A stretch of 64,000 nucleotides of DNA from Streptomyces jeddahensis (GTDB lineage Bacteria; Actinomycetota; Actinomycetes; Streptomycetales; Streptomycetaceae), in the NCBI RefSeq assembly GCF_001642995.1, contig NZ_LOHS01000156.1:62001-126000 (forward strand), in the 5' to 3' direction. Under the pieces are notes generated by a model that saw only the letters and a program-made list of their open reading frames with translations, had not been told where the DNA came from and did not search any database. Shown piece after piece: positions 44,703-53,952 of this stretch (positions are counted from its first letter, which is position 1; each line of letters begins with the position of its first letter). The position numbers were made by a program, and so were the translations under genes.

Positions 44703-45150
44703 CTGGACTTCCAGGGAGTTGGGCGGGCGGGATCAGGCGCAGGTGTGGCTCGCATCCGAGGGCAAGGGCAGCGGGCGGACGAGCGAGCCGGGCGGGTCAC
44801 AGACGGCGATCACGGCCCGTACTGGTTCCGCACGTCGCAACACCCTGGCCGAGGCGGGACTCCGGCGCCGGTGGTGTGGCGGATACCCCACGTCTGCGCT
44901 GCGTTCCTCCTCCTCGTGAGAGGTGAGCTGCATCACTTCGGATCGGGGATTTGAGCAGCCTATGTGGAGGGGTGGGGCGGCGTGCTTGTCGAGCGTGACG
45001 AAGTTCAGCCCTGAACGCTGTGCAGCTGACCAACCCTCATATCGGGCATATGGGTTGAATCGGTCGCGGGTCGGTCCGGTTGTTGCCGGAAAAGGACAGG
45101 ACTGCCGCCAGAGGGAAGGGCACTGCCGCACCGCGCGGACTGACGCCGTA
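44703..45150. other. Regulatory gap between PucR and permease genes
   Basis: A 448-base gap with no convincing gene. It should hold the permease promoter and contains the CAACCC/GGGTTG inverted repeat described separately. GC is lower near 45000-45060, as expected for a promoter. Confidence 0.5.
45031..45057. promoter_or_regulatory. Inverted repeat CAACCC...GGGTTG
   Basis: CAACCC and GGGTTG arms flank a region with symmetric ATAT blocks (CATATCGGGCATATG core variant). It lies between the PucR gene and the permease, on a lower-GC patch. It is a plausible binding site for the adjacent PucR regulator. Confidence 0.45.
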
Positions 45151-46821
45151 TCAGATGGCGGGCGGCAGCCGCAGCTGGAGCATGGCCAGCAGCCGCTGGT
45201 CAGGACGGCTCAGGTCGAGACCGGTCAACTGCTCGGCCCGGCGGATCCGGTAGCGCAGCGTGTTCGGGTGCACGTGCAGCTGGGCGGCGGCGGCCCGCAC
45301 GTCGCCGAAGGCGTCCAGGTAGGCGAGGACGGACTCGGCCAGCTGCCCCTGGTGCCGACTGTCGTGCGCGACCAGCGCTGTCAGTCGTGAGTCCCGTATG
45401 TCGGGGTGGGCGGAGAGCAGGGCCACCAGTTCACTTACCAGCACCTCCGCCTCGATGTCGGCAAGCGCCGCGACCGTGGTCCCGGCGGCGCCGGCGCTCG
45501 CCAGGGCGTCGAGGATGCGGTCCGCCTCGCGACGCGACTCGGGTACGTGGGCGAGCCCGGGCACGATGCAGCCGACCGAGCCCCGCAGCGACAGGCCCAG
45601 GTGGCGGTGCGCGGCGTCGGCGATCTCCTGCCCCCAGCTCCGCAGGGTGCCGACGTCGACGCCGGGCGGCAACTGCGGCAGGAGCACGTAGATCCGGGGA
45701 TCGATCTGGGTGACCAGGGCGCTGCGGTGATGTGCGGCGGTGTGCACCGAGATCAGGTTGGTGACCTCGGTGCGGGTCAGCTCCGGCGTGGTGACGTCGG
45801 CCGCCTCGTACGAAAAGCCCAGGACGGCGGTGGGGCGTGAGGCGTCCAGTCCCAAGTGGGTGGCGAGCGGCTGCGGTCTGGTGCTGCCCTCCAGGAGGCC
45901 GGCCAACAGGGTCCACGTAAGCGTCAGGTCCGGGGAGAGCTCCCGGCGGCGGCGTACCAGGTGGAGCGCGGCGACCCGCGCCGCGCCCAGCAGCGCCTGT
46001 TCCGAGCGCTCGGTCAGGGGCGCTGCGCCCTCCTGCACCCAGATGGTGCCCAGTTGCCGGTTCCCGGAGCGGATGGCCACCGCGAGGCGGCGGCGGATGC
46101 CCAGCTCGGCGTGGCTGTCGATGCGGATCACCTCGTCTGAGGCGTGCAGGTGCTGGAAGACACCCCATTCGCGCAGCTTCGCGAGATATGCCTCGGGTCC
46201 CTGCCAGCCCAGGATGGAGAGCCGCCGCAGGTCGTCGACCTCGTCGGAGTCCGTGGAGCGCGAGTAGGCCAGCACCCGGTGGGCGGTGTCCTCGATGCTG
46301 ACGATGCCGCCGGTGAGTACGGCGGTGGTCTGGGCCAGCGCGAAGAGGTCGCCCTCCTCGACCCCCTCGCCAGGGTGAGCCGGCGGCGCGTTGTCGAGGG
46401 CAGCGCGGGCCAGGGCGTCCACCTGCTCCCAGCGCGCTTCACTGCGTACGGAGAGCAGGGCGACCCCTGCCTCGGCGGCGGTCTCGCTGAGGGCGGCGGC
46501 CTGGCCGGGCGAGTCCAGCTTGACCGCGACGGCGGCGGCTCCGTCCCGCCCACCGGCACGCAGCGCCGGGAACGCGGCGCGGCCGCGTGCGCCTATGGCG
46601 AGGACCAGCTCGCCCGGACGTGCGACCGGGGGGTCCTCGGGATCGAGCAGGGCGACACTGCGGATCACGATGTCCAGCCCGGCGGGGGCTGTCTGCAGCT
46701 CGACCAGGGGCTCACCCAGGGACATCAGCAGCTGGCGCAGGCTGATGCCGGTGCCGGTGCCGGTGCCGGCACCGGTGTCGGTGCCGGTGCCGGGCTGGCG
46801 GTCCGCGGCAGCTGGATCCAT
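45151..46821 (-). CDS. PucR-family transcriptional regulator
   Basis: A 556-residue regulator. Residues about 25-150 are a PucR-type sensory domain (GEPLVELQTAPAGLDIVIRS), a GGDEF-like/CdaR-type middle follows (YVLLPQLPPGVDVGTLRSW), and the C-terminal helix-turn-helix is VRAAAAQLHVHPNTLRYRIR. The first 25 residues are a Gly/Thr low-complexity tail encoded by hexanucleotide repeats. Family members control amine, purine or amino-acid use; here the permease on the same strand is the natural target. Confidence 0.9.
   Translation of the reverse strand: MDPAAADRQPGTGTDTGAGTGTGTGISLRQLLMSLGEPLVELQTAPAGLDIVIRSVALLDPEDPPVARPGELVLAIGARGRAAFPALRAGGRDGAAAVAVKLDSPGQAAALSETAAEAGVALLSVRSEARWEQVDALARAALDNAPPAHPGEGVEEGDLFALAQTTAVLTGGIVSIEDTAHRVLAYSRSTDSDEVDDLRRLSILGWQGPEAYLAKLREWGVFQHLHASDEVIRIDSHAELGIRRRLAVAIRSGNRQLGTIWVQEGAAPLTERSEQALLGAARVAALHLVRRRRELSPDLTLTWTLLAGLLEGSTRPQPLATHLGLDASRPTAVLGFSYEAADVTTPELTRTEVTNLISVHTAAHHRSALVTQIDPRIYVLLPQLPPGVDVGTLRSWGQEIADAAHRHLGLSLRGSVGCIVPGLAHVPESRREADRILDALASAGAAGTTVAALADIEAEVLVSELVALLSAHPDIRDSRLTALVAHDSRHQGQLAESVLAYLDAFGDVRAAAAQLHVHPNTLRYRIRRAEQLTGLDLSRPDQRLLAMLQLRLPPAI
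46748..46798. repeat. Hexanucleotide microsatellite in PucR gene
   Basis: Seven to eight units of GGTGCC or close variants lie within the 5' end of the PucR gene and encode alternating Gly-Thr. Unit changes keep frame, so the tail can vary in length without loss of the protein. Confidence 0.8.
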
Positions 46822-47031
46822 GATCGGTGCCTTTGCTGGGGCTGGTGGGGTCTGCTGGGTCTAGTGGCCTGGGCTCGAGATGGGCTCGGCCGACAGCGCG
46901 AGGGCACGGACAGCGTACGGCGAAAGGCAAGGCCGGTTCGTCCTGCGGATGATCTTCGAACCCGAATCCAGCAGGGGCCGCACGGCAAGGGACGGGGTGC
47001 TCGCGCTCTCCCTCCCAGGCGATCGCATGCC

Positions 47032-48027
47032 TCACCTGTCGGTGATTCCGGAGAGCCAGCCCGCGTCCTCCGGGCCCGGCTCATCAGGGCCGGGCTCAGG
47101 GAGGCGGCGCACCTCCCCCGTGCCCAGAGCGACCGTGACCCGCGGCCGCATCTGTCCGTCGCCCCTGCGTGAGAGGAGGACGAGCTCCCAGATCGTCACC
47201 GTCATGGCGTCGAGCCGGGTGGCGCAGTCGGCGGTGACCCGCTGCGGTTCCTGGGTCCGGCCCAGCGACAAGTGAGGGGTGAAACTCTTACCGCGCCCAC
47301 GGCAGCGCGGAAACCGCTGCTGCAGTGCGCGGTACAGGCCCGCCCACGCCGCCGCCCCGGACGCCGCCGGGTCGAGCCACACCGTGAAGTACGCCCGGTG
47401 CCGGAAGGTGCGCACCCCGTCCAGCCGGGCGGTGAACACCGGCGTCTCGGCCGCTGCCGCGGCGACCAGCGGGACCGCCCGCTCGAAGTCGGACTCCGGC
47501 ACGAAGCCGAAGAGCAGATTGACGTGGGGCGGCCAGCGGTGGATCTGGGGATCGTAGTCCTGGCGGACGTCCTGGATCGGCGCCCACAGCTCGGAAGGCG
47601 GGATCCAGGCCACAGCCGTACGGGGGGTCGGGTATACGTCGAGGGCGGCGGGGTCGAGGACGGTGGTGGGCTCGCTCTTCCCGCCGAAGCGCGGGTCACG
47701 GCTCAGGTCGGTGTCCACACCGTATTGGTCACCGTATTGGTTGGACGCGTACCAGCCCTCCGCGGCCCGGAGCCGGCGCGAGCCCCGCACCCGGCCCGCG
47801 CTCGACGCGTCGATGCGGTCCATACCCGTGGCCCGGTCCCAGACCACCTCGCCGTCCGCCTCGATGAACACCACCCGGTGCCATGGAATGTCGCCCCCGG
47901 GTACGAAGGAGGTCAGCGCGATGCGCTTGGGGGCGGCGCCGCGCTGGCTGATGCCCAGCACGAACCGGGCCGGGTCGAACCGCGGGTCCCAGCGGACCCG
48001 GTGAAAGATCTCGTCGCTGGTCCGCAT
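47032..48027 (-). CDS. MJ1316/DUF504 domain fused to 2H phosphoesterase (LigT-like)
   Basis: A 331-residue protein. Residues 1-75 match the MJ1316/DUF504 domain (TSDEIFHRVRWDPRFD, then FVPGGDIPWHRVVF), predicted to recognise cyclic RNA ends. Residues about 140-290 are a 2H-phosphoesterase fold with its two His motifs, PPHVNLLFGF and FTPHLSLGR, typical of 2'-5' RNA ligase or cyclic phosphodiesterase proteins. The ATG follows GGAGG. The C-terminal tail recurs as a relic at 20694. It probably opens or processes 2',3'-cyclic phosphates, linking it to RtcB. Confidence 0.85.
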   Translation of the reverse strand: MRTSDEIFHRVRWDPRFDPARFVLGISQRGAAPKRIALTSFVPGGDIPWHRVVFIEADGEVVWDRATGMDRIDASSAGRVRGSRRLRAAEGWYASNQYGDQYGVDTDLSRDPRFGGKSEPTTVLDPAALDVYPTPRTAVAWIPPSELWAPIQDVRQDYDPQIHRWPPHVNLLFGFVPESDFERAVPLVAAAAAETPVFTARLDGVRTFRHRAYFTVWLDPAASGAAAWAGLYRALQQRFPRCRGRGKSFTPHLSLGRTQEPQRVTADCATRLDAMTVTIWELVLLSRRGDGQMRPRVTVALGTGEVRRLPEPGPDEPGPEDAGWLSGITDR

Positions 48028-48067
48028 CACGCCTCCTCTCCCGCGCTCACACCTTCTCTGCCCCCTC

Positions 48068-48130
48068 TTCCAGGGTGCCGCCCCCGTCTTCCAGGGTGTC
48101 GCCCCCGTCTTCCAGGGTGTCGCCCCCGTC
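48068..48130. repeat. 21-bp tandem repeat, 3 copies
   Basis: TTCCAGGGTGtCGCCCCCGTC repeats three times with one substitution (c for t in the first copy), just upstream of the RNA-repair gene start and the divergent hypothetical gene. Confidence 0.9.
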
Positions 48131-48222
48131 AGTTCTCTTCTGGTCCCGGTGTGCCCGCCACGGCCGGTAGCGTGGGCAGGGCAGCGGAGACAGAGCCCGG
48201 CGAAAGGCCAGTGCGGGAAACC

Positions 48223-50358
48223 ATGCGGATGATCTTCAATCCCGCGGAGGAGCACGAGTACGAGGCGGCCTGCGGTCTGCTTCTCCACCGGTTCGACGGG
48301 TGGGCCGTGGAGAACGGGATCGACGCCGATCCGTTCGTCGCCGAGGCCGCGCTGGAATACCGCCACCTCGGTACGCCGGACGGCAGGCTGGGACTGTGGG
48401 ACCAGCGGCACATCGAGGAGTTTCTGCTCGACTGGGCTCCGCGGACGGTGACCGTCCTTCCCGACGAGGAGCCCGCCGACGCGCCCGGCACGCTGCGTGC
48501 CCTGCTGCGCTACCTCCACGCCGTCCAGCTCGCGGATCCCCGAGGAGCGTCCCTGTCCGAGGCGCTGGCGGCCGTCGACGGGGCGGCGCCCCGCTACGCG
48601 GAGGCGATGGCCGACCGCAGCCGCTGGGGCCTGGCGAAGTTCTGGATCACGACCGCGGCGGAGCAGGGTGCCGACGTCCAGGACGAGCCGGCGTTGCAGG
48701 ACTTCGTGGGGCGGGCACAGTCTGGCGAGGTGCCCTACGACCCCGACGTACTGCAGGCCATCGTGGATCGGCAGATGCGAAGCTCCGGGCCCGTACGGTC
48801 CGAGCCGCAGCTCCCGGTCGCGCTCCCGGGCGACGACGTCCTACGGGAACAGGCCGACCGGTCACCGATCGTGCGGCAGCTTCGCGCCCTGGCCGAGTGG
48901 GCGGGGCGCGACGGCCGGACGCTCACCGGTTCCGGCAGACTGCGTCTGTCCGACGCCAGGGAACTCGTAGAGCGCCTGGACACCGGAGACAGCACCGACT
49001 CGATCCGCACGTCCGCGGACCTGCCGCGCCTCGACCTCCTCGTGGAGTGGGCGAAGAAGGCCAGGCTGATACGAGTCGCCAAGGGGAGGCTGTACGCGGT
49101 GGCGAAGGCGCAGCCCATATTGAACGACCCTCTTGAACTGTGGCGGCGGGCGTTCGAGGCGTTCGGCGAGCTGCGCAGCCCCGTGAGGGGCGGGCGCCGC
49201 GACAGGTACGGAGCTTCCGTGCTGTTCGACGAGTACGCCGCGTATGACCTGTACGACGTCATCCTGCCCGACGTACTGGCAACCCTTTACAGCCTGCCGT
49301 ACCCCATGCCCTGGCCGGGGCTGCGGGAGACCGTGCGTCTCGCCTACCGCTCGAGTTCCCTGCCAGGAGTCCTCGCCAGGGACTCCGCGGATTCCGTCGG
49401 ACGGGAACAGTCCGACGCCGACAGCGATCTCCGCAGGCTGCTGGGAGCTCTGGAGGAACTCGGGGCGATCGAGTGCCACCAGGGAATGGCAGAACCTGTC
49501 TTCGGGGAGCTGGCGCTGAGCGAGGACCAGGACGAGGCCGAGGTGTGGGCCGGAATGTCGGCCGAGGACTTCGATGACGTCGATGACGACCTCCTGGATG
49601 ACCCCCTCTCGGTTGACGATCTGTTGGATGACGAGGCCACCCGGCGGAGCCGGAGACTGAAGTCCGAACTGAGCGCGGGCCCTGTCGAGTTGATCCGCCT
49701 CACCGACCTCGGAACGGACTCCGTGCACCGCCGGCTGCTGGCCGAGGGCCGGGACGCCCCCTTGATCGGCGAGCTTGCCCAGGCCCCGCCGGCCGGCCTC
49801 CTGGGCGTTCTCGCCGACCACTACGACCCGGAGTCCGCCCGGACGGAGCTCACCGCATGGATCGCAGCCAACGGCGGCCACCCCGCGGCGCTGGAGCAAC
49901 TCGTCCACGCGGTGCGGGCCATGCCGTTCCGCACCCGCGCCGAGGCCATGCTGGACGTCCTCGCCTCATCGCTCGACGACGGGGAACTCCTGCTGCGCAG
50001 CCTGCGCTCGGACCCGTCGATCGCTCCCACCACGCTGAGCCTCCTTGCCCGCCGGGAGATCCTCACCCCCGAGGACCTGACGGAACCGGAAAGCCTGCTC
50101 ATGGTCGCCGAAAGCCTGTTGCAGCTCTATGAGGCGACCGGCGCCGACGGGTTGGGGGAGATGCTGCACCACGAGGGGCGCGACGCCGAAGAGGCCCTCC
50201 GAGCAGCCCTGGCCTCCGGCCACCCGGACCAGCATGGCCTCGCGGACCTGCAGGCCATCGCCGACCGTATGCCCCGGGAACGGAAGTCCCACATCGGCCG
50301 CCTCCGGCAGCGCGGCCACCGAGGGAACGGCAGACGGGGCGGCAAGGGGCGCCGCTGA
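48223..50358 (+). CDS. Conserved hypothetical protein (711 aa)
   Basis: A 711-residue cytoplasmic protein I do not recognise as any named family. It is rich in helix with an acidic Asp-rich stretch near residues 445-470 (AEDFDDVDDDLLDDPLSVDD), a winged-helix-like piece at about 220-300 (RLRLSDARELVERLDTGD, then KKARLIRVAKGRLYAV) and a basic tail (RGNGRRGGKGRR). These suggest nucleic-acid association. ATG at 48223 is chosen; a GTG 12 bases upstream is possible. It is divergent from the RNA-repair gene. Confidence 0.8.
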   Translation: MRMIFNPAEEHEYEAACGLLLHRFDGWAVENGIDADPFVAEAALEYRHLGTPDGRLGLWDQRHIEEFLLDWAPRTVTVLPDEEPADAPGTLRALLRYLHAVQLADPRGASLSEALAAVDGAAPRYAEAMADRSRWGLAKFWITTAAEQGADVQDEPALQDFVGRAQSGEVPYDPDVLQAIVDRQMRSSGPVRSEPQLPVALPGDDVLREQADRSPIVRQLRALAEWAGRDGRTLTGSGRLRLSDARELVERLDTGDSTDSIRTSADLPRLDLLVEWAKKARLIRVAKGRLYAVAKAQPILNDPLELWRRAFEAFGELRSPVRGGRRDRYGASVLFDEYAAYDLYDVILPDVLATLYSLPYPMPWPGLRETVRLAYRSSSLPGVLARDSADSVGREQSDADSDLRRLLGALEELGAIECHQGMAEPVFGELALSEDQDEAEVWAGMSAEDFDDVDDDLLDDPLSVDDLLDDEATRRSRRLKSELSAGPVELIRLTDLGTDSVHRRLLAEGRDAPLIGELAQAPPAGLLGVLADHYDPESARTELTAWIAANGGHPAALEQLVHAVRAMPFRTRAEAMLDVLASSLDDGELLLRSLRSDPSIAPTTLSLLARREILTPEDLTEPESLLMVAESLLQLYEATGADGLGEMLHHEGRDAEEALRAALASGHPDQHGLADLQAIADRMPRERKSHIGRLRQRGHRGNGRRGGKGRR

Positions 50359-50589
50359 GGATCAGCGCTGCGGACGGTACGTCGAGCATGCGGATATGGG
50401 GGAGGACTGACGGCGGCCGGAGTGCGGGGGCGAACGGCTTCCCTGGCGCGCCGGGTACGGCCACGATCCCCCCGGCGCGCTCGGTGACGGCTGGCGGGAC
50501 GGGCCACGTTCGGAGCTGTCCGGCCGCGAGCAGCCGCCCAAGGGGCGGCGCCCCACGCGCTGCCTAGACCACAGCAGTCTCGTGAACAT

Positions 50590-50940
50590 GTGCCTCTCCT
50601 GCTGGAAACCACTCTCGACGATGGAGTCGGCATCGGAGTCAGCTCCTTCGCGTCCGGCGGCACCGCCCACGCGGTCGTGACCACGGGCCAGCAGCACATC
50701 GCGGACGCCCCCGACTCGCCTGCCCTGGAAGACCTCCGCGCTCTTTTCCACCACCACCAGTGGCGCAACGGCGGATCTCCGCGCACCCACGAACTCCACG
50801 GCCACCTGCACCGCGACGGAGACGTCTGGAACGCCCGTGTCTTCGACGATAGCCCTCAGACCGTTGCCCCTCCGAACGACGACGGCCGCCGCAGGCGCTG
50901 CGCGAAGGCGCCAGCGCGGCACTTCACTCTCGTCAGGTGA
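50590..50940 (+). CDS. Small hypothetical protein (116 aa)
   Basis: A GTG-started frame with coding-like composition: GVGIGVSSFASGGTAHAVV, then THELHGHLHRDGDVWNARVF. It is not recognised. The basic C-terminus (GRRRRCAKAP) may be out of the original frame, and the next locus downstream is a pseudogene, so this may be decayed as well. Confidence 0.4.
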   Translation: MPLLLETTLDDGVGIGVSSFASGGTAHAVVTTGQQHIADAPDSPALEDLRALFHHHQWRNGGSPRTHELHGHLHRDGDVWNARVFDDSPQTVAPPNDDGRRRRCAKAPARHFTLVR

Positions 50941-50942
50941 AC

Positions 50943-51370
50943 TCAGCCGTCCAACCCTGCCTCCCGCTTGCGCCGCAGGAGCACGTGGTCGTTGAAGAGA
51001 TGCCGGCTCCGTCGAGCAATGCGCAGCTTCGCGCCCGGGTCCTCCAGCAGCCTGACCGTCCCTCGCAGCGCCACGACCCCGCCGCAAGTCGCGTAGCCGG
51101 AATGCGGCGACCCGAGCGTGCCGGGGCCGCTCGGAGCTGATGCGCTCCAGCAGCCAGTCGGCGGGCAGTTCCTTCGCCGACGGCAGCAGCGCGACGGCCG
51201 TCTCGCGTACGACCGTAAGGGCCGGGTCGTCGAGCAGCTGCCGCAGCCATTCCGCGTCTGCGAGGTCCAGTGCCCGCAGTGCACGGTCCGCGCCAAGGCC
51301 GCGTACTTCTTAACCTGCTTCGGCTTGTCGGCAAACAGCTCGGTTGGCTCACACCCGGCGGCCGCGTCGA
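50943..51370 (-). pseudogene. Frameshifted HEAT-repeat-like gene remnant
   Basis: Leftward coding sense is split over three frames: LFADKPKQVKKYAALARTV, then RALRALDLADAEWLRQLLDD and VRETAVALLPSAKELPADWL in a second frame, then VVALRGTVRLLEDPGAKLRI in a third. The leucine-rich helical pairs look like HEAT repeats. At least two indels separate the pieces and no start is seen. Confidence 0.55.
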
Positions 51371-51394
51371 TTGTCTCGACCAGCCTGGCACCGG

Positions 51395-52081
51395 TCACCT
51401 TGCGGCCGCCACCAGTTCCGCCGTAAGGAACCCTTCCACGGCCTTCCGCGCGCGGCGGTCGAACTCGGCATACTGCGCCTCGCGCTCGGCTCCCGCAACC
51501 GCGTCGCCGACCAGCAGATTGCCCTCGGCATCGATGCGCTGCGGGCGCTCCTCGGCGTCGGGGAGCAGGGCAACGGAGGAGTAGGAGAATCCGCAGTAAT
51601 AGGCGATGCCCTCGCTCAGGTTGGTCTCCAGCACGGCCTGCATTCCCTCTGTGATGGGGTCGTCGGAGGTAGCGCCGGCCAGGCCCAGCCACAGCATGCG
51701 CTTGCCCGCTAGGCGGGGCTTGCTGCGGCCGTAGGCGAATCCGTAGTTCCACACGCGATCGATCCAGCCCTTGAGGAGGGCGGGCACGCTCTGCCAGTAC
51801 ACGGGGAACACGGCGACGACGACGTCGGCGTCGAGAACACGCTGCATATGGGCCTGGACTTCGTCCGAGTACGGCTTCTCCCGGTTGCCCCAGTCCGGCT
51901 GGTCCGCCACGTTCATCCGCGGGTCGAACCCTTCGGCGTGCAGGTCGAGCAGGTCGACGCGGTATCCGGCGGTCTCGAGTCGCGCGGCGGTACGGCGGGC
52001 AGTGTGCGCGGTGAGAGAATCGGCCCGATGGTGCGCGATGACCACAAGGGCGGTCCTGGCAGCGCTGCTGCGGTGCGACAC
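51395..52081 (-). CDS. NAD(P)H dehydrogenase (quinone), flavodoxin fold
   Basis: A 228-residue FMN-dependent oxidoreductase of the MdaB/KefF/NQO1-like group. It begins RTALVVIAHHRADSLTAHTA (phosphate-binding loop), has VVVAVFPVYWQSVPALLKGW, the flavin-ring contact, and YGRSKPRLAGKRMLWLG. GTG at 52081 is chosen because AGGAGAAACC precedes it. Divergent AraC-type gene shares the 104-base promoter region and likely controls it. It probably reduces quinones or other electrophiles with two electrons. Confidence 0.88.
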   Translation of the reverse strand: MSHRSSAARTALVVIAHHRADSLTAHTARRTAARLETAGYRVDLLDLHAEGFDPRMNVADQPDWGNREKPYSDEVQAHMQRVLDADVVVAVFPVYWQSVPALLKGWIDRVWNYGFAYGRSKPRLAGKRMLWLGLAGATSDDPITEGMQAVLETNLSEGIAYYCGFSYSSVALLPDAEERPQRIDAEGNLLVGDAVAGAEREAQYAEFDRRARKAVEGFLTAELVAAAR

Positions 52082-52185
52082 GGTTTCTCCTGGCTGGTCT
52101 CGGTCAGTTCGACCAGTCCAGTACACCCGTGATCAATTAGATGATCCATGGGAGAAACGCTCCGCTGCATAGGAGTTCGTCTACG

Positions 52186-53151
52186 ATGGCATCCGTGGAT
52201 CCTTTGAGTGCGCTGCTCAGTGGCATCCGGGCCGAGGGCTCGGTCGTCAGCCACGCCGTGCTGGAAGCGCCCTGGACCATTCGCTTCGCCGACGGGGCCC
52301 CGCTCACGATGGTCAGCGTGCTGCGGGGCGGTGGCATCCTGCTGCTGCCCGACGGCGCCGAACAAGCGGTCGGCGTCGGCGACACGGCCATCGTGCGCAG
52401 CCCCGACACATTTCACCTCGTGGACCAGCCGGCCACCCTCGACCGTCCACACGTCGAGTACGAAATCGCGTGCTTCGCAGCGGATGCCGAATGCACTGCC
52501 CAAGACCTCGGCGGCATCCGCTGGGGCAACGAACCGGACGGAGCAACCGCACTGATCGTGGGCGCCTACCGCGCCTCGGGCCATCGCCATGAACGACTGC
52601 TCCGCGCGTTGCCGCCCGTACTCGTGATCAACGAGGGCACAGAGGTCTGCGCCTGGCTGGAGACGGCCGCCGCTGACGCCGCCCTGCGCTCGGCCGGCTC
52701 CCAGGCTCTGATGGACCGACTGCTGGACTGGGCCCTGGTGTGCACGCTGCGTAGCTGGTTCGACCGGGCGGGCTCGGAAGCCCCCGACTGGTACCGCGGC
52801 CTGGCCGACCCGATCCTCGCCCCCGCCCTCGAAGCCTTCCACGCCCGGCCCTCCAAGGGATGGACGGTAGAGGCGCTCGCCACCGAATCCGGTGTCTCCC
52901 GAGCGCTGTTCGCCAAACGCTTCACCGAGGTGATGGGTCGCCCGCCGCTGGCCTACCTCACCGAATGCCGTATGGACGAGGCCGAGGCACTCCTGTCCGA
53001 CACCGACTCCTCCATCGCTCAGATCGCCAAGTCTGTCGGCTACGCCGATGCCTTCGGCTTCAGCGCCGCCTTCAAACGCCATCGGGGCGTGAGCCCCAGC
53101 GCCTTCCGCGCCGCAACAGCCCCGTTACGTTCCTTCCCTCTCGGTTCATGA
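52186..53151 (+). CDS. AraC-family regulator with cupin domain
   Basis: A 321-residue regulator. The N-terminal 170 residues form a cupin (VLRGGGILLLPDGAEQAVGV, then VRSPDTFHLVD) and the C-terminus holds two helix-turn-helices (GWTVEALATESGVSRALFAK and SSIAQIAKSVGYADAFGFSA). ATG at 52186 follows AGGAG; an earlier in-frame ATG at 52141 would add 15 residues. It is divergent from the quinone reductase, the usual target layout of this subfamily. Confidence 0.9.
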   Translation: MASVDPLSALLSGIRAEGSVVSHAVLEAPWTIRFADGAPLTMVSVLRGGGILLLPDGAEQAVGVGDTAIVRSPDTFHLVDQPATLDRPHVEYEIACFAADAECTAQDLGGIRWGNEPDGATALIVGAYRASGHRHERLLRALPPVLVINEGTEVCAWLETAAADAALRSAGSQALMDRLLDWALVCTLRSWFDRAGSEAPDWYRGLADPILAPALEAFHARPSKGWTVEALATESGVSRALFAKRFTEVMGRPPLAYLTECRMDEAEALLSDTDSSIAQIAKSVGYADAFGFSAAFKRHRGVSPSAFRAATAPLRSFPLGS

Positions 53152-53239
53152 TCGCTCGTTCGTGGTACTGGTCGTCGTACGGCCCAACTGATCGGCATAT
53201 TGAGATGCGAGGCATGGAGCAAGCCCCTACCCGAGCGAC

Positions 53240-53952
53240 TTATCTGACGAGCAGTGGGCGTGATCGAGCCGATGATCACGTCGTGGAAGCGGGTCCTCCC
53301 GGCCTGGTCGGCGGTGTTCTACTACTTCACTCTGTGGCGCGAGGACGGACTTGACCAGCGGATCCAGGAACTCCTGCGCTGCCAGGTGCGGGAGAAGGCC
53401 CGCCGATTAGAGGACCCGTCCCTCGTGGTCATCGACACCCAGTGCGTGCGCGCGGCCGCGGGTGTGCCGAAGAGCACGACGGGGCTGGACGCGAACAAGA
53501 GGACGCCAGGCCGCAAGCGGGGACTGGCCGTCGACGTCATGGGACTGATTATCGGTGTGGTCGTCCTGGCCGCATCCGCCCACGACAACACCGCTGGCAG
53601 TGCCCTGCTCGAGCAAGCGGCCGAACGGTGCGGGTACCGACTGGAGAAGGCCCTGGTGGACCAGGGGTTCAAGGACGAGGTCATCATCCATGGTGCGATG
53701 CAGGACATCACCGTCGAGGTCGTCCGCCGCAACCGGGCCGGCCAGGACACCGGCTTCGTCCCGCACCCGGAAAGGTGGGTGGTTGAGCAGGTCAACGGCA
53801 CCTTAATGCTGCACAGGCGCCTGGCCCGCGAGTACGACCACCGACCCGACAGCGCCGCCTCACGCGTCTACTGGGCCTCCACCGCGAACATGGCCCGCCG
53901 CCTCACCACGCCCGCACCTACCTGGCGCGATGACCTCCAGGTGACTGCGTGA
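53240..53952 (+). pseudogene. IS5-family transposase, N-terminus deleted and frameshifted
   Basis: The frame from 53254 encodes 232 residues: IEPMI, then directly FYYFTLWREDGLDQRIQELL, so about 60 residues of a normal IS5-type transposase are missing. Just upstream DEQWA is one base out of frame. The catalytic part is intact, with Asp in VVIDTQCV, Asp in ALVDQGFKD and Glu in WVVEQVNG before LMLHRRLAREYDHRP. Its TGA overlaps the start of the small coiled-coil gene. Confidence 0.7.

Noticed and set aside
48068..48130. Possible CRISPR array
   Set aside because: Units are contiguous with no spacers, only three copies, and no cas genes are present.
47272..48222. N-terminal extension of the 711-residue hypothetical protein
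   Set aside because: The extension is antisense to the MJ1316/2H gene and includes the 21-bp repeats; ATG 48223 has a proper context.
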